Source of the DNA: Leptidea sinapis
Lineage: Eukaryota; Arthropoda; Insecta; Lepidoptera; Pieridae
Direction of reading: 5' to 3'
Assembly: GCF_905404315.1 (NCBI RefSeq)
Contig: NC_066292.1
Span: forward strand, 6,014,001 to 6,078,000
Length of the DNA: 64,000 nt
Of the stretch, positions 54,887 through 64,000 are shown piece by piece. Under the pieces are notes generated by a model that had not been told where the DNA came from, searched no databases, and saw only the letters and a list, made by a program, of their open reading frames with translations. Position 1 is the first letter of the stretch; each line of letters starts with the position of its first letter. Both the position numbers and the translations under genes were made by a program.

Positions 54887-55678
54887 ATCTGTTAATATTG
54901 TTTTCACAGTAAAATTGATTCGTATTAAAATTTAGAAATTTTACTACAATTTTTTCTGAAAAAATGTATAGAAGACAATTTAACAAATATAATCATATAA
55001 GTACTCATCTTCAGTGCAAAAGCCGACTGACGACTTCCTATAACGATGCCCCCTTTGGGGTTCAGCCGCTGTTCTGTCGCTAAACTACATTCAATCCAGC
55101 CTTATATGAGCACTAACCACCATCCGATGATTTATCAGGTGATATTGTCTTGACATACTATACAATAAAACCCAACAAATCACTTATAATAATAATTAAA
55201 CATTTAAAATAATTTTATCAAATGCCTTCAGTTAAAGATGCGCGAATAGGTAGGTATATTAGAAAGTTCCCATGTTCGACTACGATCTGATCTTAATAGT
55301 TCACAAAGGGCAGTTAGGGAAATTAACACACATACAACACTCACAAACAATAGGCATTGTTCTAATGAAGCTAATTACCACACGAGGTGAGGTGATCCGG
55401 TTTAGTAGAGCAGTGCTACCAGGTACCTCGAAGGGGCTTCGAAAAAATTTATAATGTAAGTAGGCGAGTATATTCTAATTAGCGAGTGGGGAACCTCATA
55501 GATTTCGGCATATTATTTCAACTAAATTTTTTCCTTTATTCAAATACAATTAAAACCCGCTTTCACTATCTATAGTTCGATTCACTATTTCTGAGATTAT
55601 CGAGTACAACGAAATAGACAAAAATTCTGTAAACAATTTTTTGGCTTCCGTTATATAAGTACTTGATACATCAATTAA
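54887..55678. other. Unassigned sequence
   Basis: No gene or repeat recognised; the 60-codon plus frame at 55272-55454 has no motif. Confidence 0.4.
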
Positions 55679-55679
55679 T

Positions 55680-55931
55680 ACAATGATTGCGAAACTGAAG
55701 TGGCAGTGGGCAGGGCACATTGTTCGCCGGACTGAATGCCGTTGGGGTAGTAAAGTCCTCGTATGGCGACCACGTACCGGAAGACGCAGTATTGATAAGC
55801 CAAAATGACCGACGATTTGGTGAAGATCCCCGGAATATGTTTGATGAGGGCAGCGCAGGATCGATCGTCGTGTAAATCTTTTGGGGAGGCATTTGTCCAG
55901 CAGTAGACGTCTTCCGGCTGATGATGATGAA
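55680..55931 (+). pseudogene. RTE LINE 3' end (BovB-like)
   Basis: The plus strand reads KLKWQWAGHIVRRTECRWGS, KVLVWRPRTGRRSID, then a frameshift, DDLVKIPGICLMRAAQDRSS and GEAFVQQ with a stop, and a TGATGATGA tail. Same family as 25268-25548, with a 15-bp deletion in the RP..RW region. The minus-strand frames at 55550-56001 are shadows. Confidence 0.8.
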
Positions 55932-56034
55932 ACAAGTACTTTGTGTATACATATATTGTTTGATTTTGTAGACATGTTTGATATATAGGCCCAAACATCA
56001 TTTTATTATATGTCTAAATAAATAATGAAAGAGC

Positions 56035-56100
56035 GTGGGTGGCGCAATAAGAAGCACCGTTGAATATCCTCATGGTTCCCCGGTTCGATCCTCACCCGCC
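56035..56100 (+). other. tRNA-like sequence, probable SINE head
   Basis: A 7-bp acceptor-like stem GTGGGTG/CACCCGC (one G-U), an A-box-like TGGCGCAATAAGAAGCACC, and a B-box GGTTCGATCCTC. The anticodon arm does not form a 5-bp stem with a 7-base loop (CCGTTGAATATCCTCATGG), so no amino acid can be assigned. The 66-nt length is short for a tRNA. Probably the pol III promoter of a SINE whose body would run to about 56260. Confidence 0.45.
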
Positions 56101-56261
56101 ACAATATGTTTTCCGTTTCTTAATTCATAAGTTCGTAAATTCGATTATTGTGATTCCTGTGATGTTACAAGGGTGACCATAAGCCATGAGGTGACCTGTT
56201 TGATTTGTCTGTTGTTTTCACCCTGAATGATGAATTAGATAAGTGACAAAAATTTAAACAA

Positions 56262-56652
56262 CAACGATGTTTAGGTCCCGGCATTCTTTACTATCACATC
56301 TGTGTGAGTGATATTATAGGATCCGTTATTAGAGAAAATCATTTTTCCACGCTCTTCTCTAAGTAAGACTTTTTAAGTTTTTGTAACCTGAATTTTAATT
56401 CCAAATTATCAAACAGATTCTATATAATATATTTATATTTAGTTATGAAAAATAATCATAGAATTCTTCAAATATATTTGAAGATAATCTTAAAAGACAT
56501 ATTCCTTAACAATTCCTTCATGAAAAATCTCTATGACCGAAAATAATATTCTCAGGGGTCTTGAATTCGCGCTCAACCAGCTTCGTTTTTTTATGTAAAA
56601 TATTTAATATTTTTTATTTTCATGATGAAATGATGGAATTACCTTAGAAGCT
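56262..56652. other. Unassigned AT-rich sequence
   Basis: No gene or repeat recognised. Confidence 0.4.
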
Positions 56653-56654
56653 TG

Positions 56655-57010
56655 GGCATGGGGAAGGGCTATGGTATGGGACGTGACTTGCGTCGACACT
56701 CTGGCTCCTTCTCATGTCCAGTTACGTCAGTTGGTGCCGGGGCTGCTGCTTCGACTGCCGAAGACAGCAAGCATCGCAAATATGTCGGTCTCAGTCAGTC
56801 TACATTATCGTGCCATTTGTTGTCGAGACACTTGGCCCGTGGGGCCCAGAGGTGCGGAGAATGTACTTATATTTGCGCCTCAATAGGGCTACCGGAATCC
56901 CAAGCGCTGGCAGATATTTCGGTCAACGGATCAGCCTAGCTATCAAACGTGGAAATGCTGCCAGTATTCTTGGTACGCTTCCCCGTAATGATAGTTTTAT
57001 TTTAATGTAA
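56655..57010 (+). pseudogene. Frameshifted fragment of a retroelement-associated protein
   Basis: Three overlapping frames together give one conserved order: MVWDVTCVDTLAPSH, then VGAGAAASTAEDSKHRKYVG, then ETLGPWGPEVRR and GRYFGQRISLAIKRGNAASI. I know this order from repeat-associated ORFs in many animals, where it follows an RPDG-type motif; the pair recalls a PD-(D/E)XK (restriction-like) endonuclease. The upstream part is missing here. At least two frameshifts make it a pseudogene. The base composition is clearly more GC-rich than its surroundings. Confidence 0.6.
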
Positions 57011-57616
57011 TCATAGTATTGTAAATATAGTTATAAGATTTGTTTTGAATGAGTATAGTGTACACATTTATCAAATGAAACTAGTAAGAACATATTAATA
57101 GAATAAAATGCGAAGAGAATTCGTGTGTCGATTCGGCCACGAGGTCATCACCAACGTATTGTCCTGATAGATTTAGTATTAGTGTCCCAGAACCAGTATT
57201 ATTATCTGTTTCTCTAGTCCAGATTCCTAAATCACCGACAAGCAGTCAGCACGTCCTTTACTTGTCGGCCGTTATTTATGGGGTTAAAACAAACGCTGTA
57301 ATTAAAACAATGTTTAATTTATGGTAATGTTTGTTATATGCATTCACGACTCATTTGACATGTGGCGTCAAGGGTCACGAGTTCTATTCCGGTCGCTTTG
57401 TAGTTATGTAAATGATATCCTGATACAAACATGCATAATAACCACTAATTACTATATTTTATTACTTCTGGGTACCTATTGGCTTTTCGGTATCAAATTG
57501 TGTAATCATTTTGTAAATTTTTTATGATTTTTTTTAAAGTGATAACCCTCACTTCTAGGAAGCCACAACCTGAGAGTTGAAGAAAGCATACAAGATTTTA
57601 TGACGATTCGTCACTC
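57011..57616. other. Unassigned sequence
   Basis: No gene or repeat recognised; the 68-codon plus frame at 57321-57527 is unsupported. Confidence 0.4.
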
Positions 57617-57617
57617 A

Positions 57618-57692
57618 AACGGTTAGCTCAGTTGGTTAGAGCACCAGCACGGAACCGCGCCGGAGGTCGTGTGTTCGAGTCCCGCATCGTTC
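57618..57692 (+). other. tRNA-like gene, degenerate
   Basis: D arm GCTCAGTTGGTTAGAGC, B box TGTTCGAGTCCC, and an acceptor AACGGTT against CATCGTT with one G-U and one mismatch. The anticodon arm CCAGC/GCCGG has a 10-base loop (ACGGAACCGC) and an A-C pair, so the anticodon cannot be read. A T-run follows at 57704-57708. It is either a tRNA pseudogene or a tRNA-derived SINE head. Confidence 0.5.
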
Positions 57693-57857
57693 ATAAAAAA
57701 ATTGTTTTTCAAATTTTATTTTCAATTTGGTGAATGTTTCCATTACTACATATGCTATGTATATTTTTTTATTTGTTAAAGCAACATTTGAGAGCTGTTT
57801 TAGGGGCAAGACCCAATGAGATAAGAGAGTTGGTGGCGTTACCTGCAGTGGTTCATA

Positions 57858-58203
57858 TCTATACTAATATTATAAAGCTGCAGTGTTTGTTTGTTTGTTT
57901 GAACGCGCTAATCTCTGGTACTACTGGTCCGATTTGAATGCTTCTTTCAGTGTTGGGTAGTCCATTTATCGAGGAAGGCTATAGACTATGTTTTTTTTTT
58001 CAAAATTAGGGATCCGTAATAAAATTGCTATTTTGTAACACAAGGTGTAAAATCGAAAACCTATTTTTGCGTGCGCTGCAAAAACTATTGACAATAGAAC
58101 AAAATGATGTACAGGCTATAATATAGGCAATATTTTATTACTTATAAAACTATCGCGTGAATTATACTTTATATGGCAAAACAACGTTTGCCGGGTCAGC
58201 TAG
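57858..58203 (+). mobile_element. Helitron-like element, subfamily D
   Basis: Starts TCTATACTAATATTATAAAG after an A and ends GGCAAAACAACGTTTGCC (hairpin), GGGTCAGCTAG, followed by T. 346 bp. Inverted relative to 40616-40960 and nearly identical to it. Confidence 0.75.
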
Positions 58204-58204
58204 T

Positions 58205-59026
58205 CTTCGATAAAATTTATTCAAATAAGAAAAAAATTGTTAATTTGAATTAGAACTTTGTGTGCATGATATGTCCGAGGCACTGCATCTATTTCTGTCG
58301 TAAACAGTGTTCCAGATTGAAGGCTGCAGTTGTGGACATGGGACACCTAGAATTGAGTGTGTGAAGTATAATTGTGCGATCAACAGTAACTTGTATCGCA
58401 TTACATCGAATGTCGTTTGGTGATGTTTTCTACTTGTCATTGTGCTAATTTTATGGGAAATTTTACCTAATAAAGTCTCGCCTTGTGAACAGTGAGTAAT
58501 ATAAAAAGTAGCGAGTTATTTGTAACAAAATAATTTGGGAACGAGCTGCTATGTATTTTAGGTAGATTTTCTTGCTTTTGGTAACTCAAAAAAGTGACAA
58601 AGAAAAAATCTAGCCGCAGAGAAAACCGGTCGGCTTACTAGCATCAATATTGATCTTTGAGTGTACATTTACTTCTTTTTATGAAAGAGGAGGACAAACG
58701 AGCGTACAGGTCACCTGCTGTGTAAGTGATCACCGCCGCATACAAATTTTAGATTGTTGTAAAATGCTTTTTTAAGTTCCACGTAAAAAATAATGTGTTG
58801 CCAAATTTGAGGCCTTCCAGCATTCTCAATATTTTAGTATGAAGTTGAAGATGAGTCTTAAATAAAATTGTTATTTACTCAATTAATCCCACCATGAAAA
58901 AATTGTCCCTTCGCGTAGAACGAACCTATTAGTTAACTATTTGTTGGTAAGAGTTTTTTGAAGTGCAAACTTCTTTAGCATCATTGTGCTTTGAAAGTCG
59001 ATGAAACGAAAAGGCACGACGTAAAA
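58205..59026. other. Unassigned sequence with a LINE A scrap
   Basis: 58676-58745 is a short LINE family A 3' terminus (ATGAAAGAGGAGGACAAACG, CACCGCCGC; minus strand). The rest is unrecognised. Confidence 0.45.
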
Positions 59027-59027
59027 A

Positions 59028-59245
59028 GAGACAAACACATAAATTCTAATATTTAACGTGGGAAAATGAGATAGGAAGCATTAAACAGTGTTTTGCTACC
59101 AGGCGATCATAGACAAAGAAGAGATTGTCATATGTATGCCTTAATATATTTTGACGTCATGAGCACGACGTATTACTACATAGGCACGGAGAACATAAAT
59201 GTGGTAGCGGTGATAGTAATGTCTTTCATAGCGGGTGAAATCATG
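59028..59245 (+). repeat. Duplicated block, copy 1
   Basis: Colinear with 63760-64000 at about 80 % by eye: TTAACGTGGGAAAATGAGAT, TACCAGGCGATCATAG, GCACGACGTATTA, GTAGCGGTGATAGTAATGTC, GAAATCATG. The small frame within (59093-59323) is not conserved in the second copy. Identity unknown. Confidence 0.65.
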
Positions 59246-60909
59246 TGTCATATTTGCAACGTGAACCAGGATTTCATAATATGCAGTTTAGAGGTTTATG
59301 CAAAGTGCAGGTTTCACTTCTGACATGTATGCACGCAATTTTTTATTTACACTTTTGAATCAATGATGTCCTACTATCCGGCCGCGAGGGGCCGTGCCAG
59401 TAACTTCACCTATCTGAACATTAAAAGAGATCTTGATCAAATTGTTATAATATGTACCATCACATTTCTAACATTGCTACTCGCGTCTGAATCGATTTAA
59501 CCGTATCGGAGATTAGCTGACAAACAAATACACAGAGAACATAAACTTTTGTTTTGTTCATATGCAAATAAAAAACTATTATTCAAATATAACAAACAAA
59601 TACTTCGGTTTAATTTACATGTACAGATGAAAGATAAAATCGATTTAAAATTTTGTTATGTCACTGTTCTTTGACTTGCCAACAAGTAGATGGTGTTAGA
59701 AAAGCAATATGAGAATACTTACAGTTGTGCATCCAAGAGGTATTTTAACAGCTCTGTGAGTAAACACGGAATTATACGAAAGCGGAGTATATTGAGTGCA
59801 TTTTACTATTCACGGTGCAGCTAAAATATTGTTGACCTCATTTTGGTGCTTTGATATACTGTAAAGTTAATTACTGATATTATATGTATTTTTAATTATC
59901 AATAGATTATCTATTAATTATGAGAGAATTTAACGATTATCTAAGTTTTCAGTATAAGTTTAAGTAAAATTGTAAAATATCTCTGCTAAAGTTACGAAAC
60001 GTCGGGTTAAGTAAAATAATAATAAAAATGTTACTTTTACGTAAAATGTAGTTATATTATTAAATAATTATAATACTTAAATACATACACAATAATATTA
60101 CAAAAATACATAATAATTATAAGACAAATACAAGCCGAAAAAACTGGGGTAAATAAGAAGCTTAATTATTTTTTTTAATAACTAAGACAATTTATAGAAC
60201 GTTTTTGTTGCTAAATATGCCAAAAGTATTTACAGAAATAATTTGATTATCAATTTATTTATTCGAATTAGTTAACTTTAACTAAGTTATTATAAAATCA
60301 ATCATCTCTGATGATGATGCATGCGCCTGTTGTGCATTGCAGTGGTGGCCTACTTATCACTTACGTACTCCTTAGAACGGCTGTTAAAGAACGCCACACA
60401 AAGTGTATATATATTGTGTGCATAAGATTCAATTGCCGCACCGTGAACAGGCCGCTTTAGTACGCAGTTATTTAATGCTTCGTCGCTCTTTAAAGAGTCG
60501 CGAACTCCAGTAGGATGCCATTTATGTGACTAAAAGTAGGGTTGAAGATAATATCTCTTCTCCCTTTCACGCTCGTTGCATTCATTAAGCGTGTGAAGAG
60601 AGGGGTCGCAATAGAAACGAAAAAACCTAATGGAACTTGAATCAATATAGATGTCAAAGGTGAGTCTATTACGGGGAGAAAATTAACTCTTTTGAAAAGT
60701 TTTTTCGATTACTTTTACTATTCTAGATGAAAGGTGTAGTTAAATGGTTTTTTACACGAGAATTGCCATAATGCGAAGATAATAATATTATCATAAAGTA
60801 ATTGAAATTTATAAGGGATTGTATAACATATTTTATTTAAACTGACAAAGTTTAAGTACACATAATTTATAGAAAAATATTATATTATTTCAGCGAATTA
60901 TCGTAATAA
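59246..60909. other. 1.7 kb of unassigned sequence
   Basis: No gene or repeat recognised. Confidence 0.4.
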
Positions 60910-60910
60910 C

Positions 60911-61064
60911 CTTAGATTATTAAAAAGTATAGATAGACTATAACAGCTGTGAAAACGTCGAAAAAAATAGAATTTAGAATTAAACTCTATTTTGAGCAAT
61001 TCATACACACTAACACAAAGTGTTATAGAAATCGCGAGTGTAAGACGTAGATTGTCACGCACAC
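60911..61064 (+). repeat. Repeat family G, copy 3
   Basis: Matches 24062-24215 and joins a family B scrap at CACGCACACTTTGCCAGTGG. Confidence 0.6.
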
Positions 61065-61065
61065 T

Positions 61066-61145
61066 TTGCCAGTGGGAGGATCCTTTGCACAATATGCCGG
61101 CTAGATTATGGGTACCACGACCACGCCTGTTAAGCCGTAAAGCAG
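61066..61145 (+). mobile_element. SINE-like family B, 5' scrap
   Basis: GCCAGTGGGAGGATCCTTTG to the TAAGCCGTAAAGCAG block; the rest of the element is gone. Confidence 0.65.
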
Positions 61146-61611
61146 TTATAATAGTTAGTCAACTTGAAGGTACTTCAAAAAAAACCTCAAAATTTCAATA
61201 CTCAAGTTTGAAAGATATTAATAGGAATACAATCAACCTCACGAGTAGTTTCGACAATAAAAGAGAATTCGTTCCACGCAATTATTTTACATTTTAACAC
61301 CCAACTGTATGATGCTAAAGTATTATGGTTACATTGTAAAAAAAATACCGCCAAAAGGGCCGTTTTCGAACAAAAACGAGAACAAATCTGAATGCGGTCA
61401 ATTATGTTCTTGTCACGCCCCTTAGAATATGCGCCATTGTTGTAAAGATGACAGATTAGATTTTAGACTTTGAGCAGCCGACTTTTTGTTCATAATTATT
61501 AACATGAAATTATTTCGGGACATCCGGAGAGTAATTACAAACCATTAATTTCGCATCTTATCTTTTGTTCTAGCAGATTTTCAAATTCATTAAACTATAG
61601 GTTGGATTCAG
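61146..61611. other. Unassigned sequence
   Basis: No gene or repeat recognised. Confidence 0.4.
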
Positions 61612-61612
61612 A

Positions 61613-61903
61613 TAAGACTTAGATTAAGGATTGGTCTCCACTGCGTTCCAACTAGATACCGCAGGCGTAGTCGCAAAGTGCGGCAACTAATACAACGCCC
61701 AAGTCGGCATACTCGAGCCAGTCTTGAACTTTGCTAAAAACTAATACTACAAGAACTAAGAAAGACACTGGGATTGTATTTTATTAATTTCAATGTAAAC
61801 TAACACGAAGCGTATGTTACGAAATTTGAAAGATGCCATTGAGTGTCAAGATGCCACGCACAGAAGCATCTAATAGTTGCCGTAATAAAAACCTATCACT
61901 GGC
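61613..61903 (-). repeat. MITE-like repeat M, copy 2
   Basis: ATTAAGGATTGGTCTCCACT, ACTAGATACCGCAGGCGTAG and TTCAATGTAAACTAACACGA correspond to the inverted right part of 36935-37365. AGATGCCATTGAGTGTCAAG is shared as well. Confidence 0.5.
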
Positions 61904-61929
61904 ACCACACATTGGTTAAAAACCTTCGT

Positions 61930-62705
61930 CTTAAGACGCCCAAGTATTATTTGTCCAAGGTAGATGTACTTGGTAACAATTTCGAGAGTAGGTACAGTTC
62001 CCAACTGTTACGGGAGTAGGTGCGACATGGGCATTAGAAATGATCTCCGTCTTGTCTATGTTCATTTTCAGACCTACTCTTTCGGAAGCTGTATTGAGGC
62101 CATCGAGCATATGGCTTATGTCTTCCATGGCCTCTGCCATGATTACGATAACGTCTACGAATCGAAGGTGAGTGATGTATTCGCCGTTGATATTGATGCC
62201 CAGCCCGTTCCAGTCCAGAAGCTTAAAGACATCTTCCAATGCAGCTTCGGCGATATAACATCGTATTGTCTGATTCCCCTCTGCAGTCGGATAGACTTCG
62301 AGCACTGATCCTGGAGACGGACTGACATGGTGGCGTTACAATACAAACACTTAAACGCTTCCATATATCAATAATCAATGTGGCACCTCTGAAGAGACTG
62401 AAGCACCGCTCAGATCTCGATCGAATCAAAGGCTTTCTCATAGTCCACGAATGCCAAGCATAGTGGCCGGTTATACTCCTCCGTCTTCTGTATAACCTGC
62501 CGCAGCGTATGTATGTGGTCTATTGTACTAAAGCCCTTTCGGAATCCAGGGGAATTGTTCGGGAGGATGGAAGTCGTCGAACCTGTGCACGAGACGATTC
62601 GTGATAACCATAGAAAACAGCTTATAGTATACATGGCTCAGAAGTGATATGGGCGTATAGTTCTTCAAAAGCATTTTATCGCCCTTTTTGAAGAATAGCG
62701 CCCCT
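61930..62705 (-). pseudogene. RTE LINE reverse transcriptase relic
   Basis: Minus-strand pieces in three frames follow RTE polymerase order: LFFKKGDKMLLKNYTPISLL, GFRKGFSTIDHIHTLRQVIQ, CLAFVDYEKAFDSIE (motif A), LQRGIRQYDVISPKL, THLRFVDVIVIMAE (motif C, where FADD has become FVDV), ASERVGLKMNIDKTEI. Several frameshifts and the loss of both catalytic aspartates of motif C make it inactive. It probably belongs to the same RTE family as the 3' ends at 25.3, 48.5 and 55.7 kb. Plus-strand frame 61964-62308 is a shadow. Confidence 0.85.
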
Positions 62706-63172
62706 ATGCCAATATATTTACGTATATATAAATAGAATTAGTACCTATATTAGTACATAGAATAATGTAATCAATTAAGTATCATATGCTCGGTTTCCTA
62801 TACAGCTTGGAGGTAACGGTATCACAACAGCTTCTCATTAATACATTTAACACATGTCTACATATAATTTTGGTCTGACCGAGTTCTTATTTACACGATC
62901 CTACACAAACATTGTATAATTTGAATCCACGGACCCTATGGATATTGGGTTATTACCCAATAAGGGGAAACCTCGTGTTGTTTTGTTATGGGAAGGTTTC
63001 AACGTAAGAAGGGTTACTGATGTTATATGGAATTACAGTGTCTTGACGAGTTGATTTCGGGTCAGGCGCTAGAAATTTAAGTGGCCGTTGTTTATTATTC
63101 GGTTAAATAATATTACTAAATTGGTTTTAAGCATTATATCGATTAAAATGAGTGAGTAATAAGTATTGACGA
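62706..63172. other. Unassigned sequence
   Basis: No gene or repeat recognised. Confidence 0.4.
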
Positions 63173-63415
63173 GTTTTTAAACCGACTTCAAAAAAGGAGG
63201 AGGTTCTCAAGTCTCTGGAGTCGGTGTCATCCAAAATAGGTACATACATAGTTATAGGCGAGACGTCCTTGAGTCGTGAGGAGCCGAGAGGTGAGAGCGG
63301 GTCGCGGCAGGAGGACACCGATTCCAAAAATAAAAATAATCGTAACTAGAATAAGATTAATTAATTACATTGTATAAAAATACGCAATTATTTTTATACT
63401 TTTTAATGTATATTA
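63173..63415. repeat. Repeat family K (MITE-like), copy 2
   Basis: TTTTTAAACCGACTTCAAAA and GGAGGAGGTTCTCAA at one end and ATTGTATAAAAATACGCAAT at the other match 26200-26431 inverted. The middle is different (GC-rich, GAGCGGGTCGCGGCAGGAGG). Confidence 0.5.
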
Positions 63416-63758
63416 TTTTTTTTTCTACAAAAAGGATGTCTGCTGTGTAAAGTAGGGTACTTCGTCATAAATCGCATTGAGTTTAAGCACTTGCAAGCCC
63501 ACACAATTGGTCGATTTTACATACACAGGTGTAGGTATAGGTTTCACAATATTTCCATGCACTGGAAAAGCATATAATAAATGGAATAAACGTAAGTTTA
63601 TGAATTCGGGAGAGCGAAGACACATTTGATACGTTGCGGGATTCAATGCGGCACTTATTTCTTGAGAGTGTTACTTACAAATTAATTATGTAATTAATTG
63701 AGCAAGCAATGCAAAATTACGCCTTATTTATATATTTTTAAAGTGAAAACTTGAAAAG
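63416..63758. other. Unassigned sequence
   Basis: The 73-codon minus frame at 63425-63646 has no motif. Nothing else recognised. Confidence 0.35.
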
Positions 63759-63759
63759 C

Positions 63760-64000
63760 GAGACAGACACATTCATAAGATTTAACGTGGGAGAAAATGA
63801 GATAGGAAGCAATACAATGTTTTGGTACCAGGCGATCATAGTTGAGGAAGAGATTGTCTTATTTATGACGCGAGTGTAGGTATATTATTAATATATTCTG
63901 AGGTCATTCGCACGACGTATTAAGAGTACTACATAGACAAAAGGGGAACATAAATATCGTAGCGGTGATAGTAATGTCTTTCATAGCAGTTGAAATCATG
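63760..64000 (+). repeat. Duplicated block, copy 2, cut by window edge
   Basis: Second copy of 59028-59245, with two small insertions (near 63873 and 63932). It continues past the window. Confidence 0.65.

Noticed and set aside
55911..55935. CTGATGATGATGAAAC as a hammerhead
   Set aside because: This is the simple-repeat tail of an RTE element; no helix II.
63240..63320. GC-rich stretch as a promoter or CpG island
   Set aside because: It is the middle of a family K repeat, with no downstream gene.
1..64000. CRISPR arrays, bacterial operons, rRNA or viral genes
   Set aside because: No spaced direct repeats, no operon structure, and only retroelement proteins. The content is that of an insect nuclear genome.

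Overview
The window looks like nuclear DNA of a lepidopteran insect: AT-rich, saturated with transposon remains, and with no recognisable host gene on either strand. The lepidopteran call rests on repeat types that I know from moths and butterflies: jockey/CR1-like LINE 3' ends, RTE elements, Helitron-like elements ending in GGGTCAGCTAG, and tRNA-derived SINEs. Species cannot be told from the sequence.

The only intact coding capacity is one full-length non-LTR retrotransposon on the minus strand (50377-54876, 4.5 kb). It has a perfect 10-bp target-site duplication, an L1-type ORF1 (311 aa) and an RTE-type endonuclease/reverse transcriptase ORF2 (983 aa). It is probably a recent insertion.

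Everything else is relics, grouped here into families. (1) LINE family A: a jockey/CR1-like 3' end with a short 3'UTR and poly(A), a dozen copies from 1.9 kb to 58.7 kb, best at 22.5-23.2 kb. (2) LINE family J: 3' ends at 15.9, 17.2, 30.5, 33.4 and 47.4 kb. (3) LINE family H: 3' ends at 7.5, 14.0 and 18.9 kb. (4) RTE relics at 25.3, 30.3-31.3, 48.5, 55.7 and 62 kb. (5) Other reverse transcriptase pieces at 1-258 and 11.1-11.9 kb. (6) Family B: a ~300-bp poly(A)-ended SINE-like repeat built from hairpins, 13 copies. (7) Helitron-like non-autonomous elements (subfamilies C, D, E), which share a 3' terminus and insert between A and T. (8) tRNA-derived SINEs or tRNA-like heads at 0.6, 17.3, 46.9, 56.0 and 57.6 kb. 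(9) MITE-like repeats (G, K, M and others).

The most interesting material is a set of three short retroposons (5391-5648, 35512-35700, 44453-44758). Each is flanked by 12-13-bp target-site duplications and carries hammerhead-ribozyme-like cores. An unrelated hammerhead-like motif sits at 47428-47462 inside a LINE relic. Together these suggest non-autonomous Penelope-like or retrozyme-like elements. Nested insertions (LINE in RTE at 30.5 kb, SINE in LINE at 17.3 kb) give a relative order of events. Long stretches of unique AT-rich sequence between repeats show no gene that I can support.
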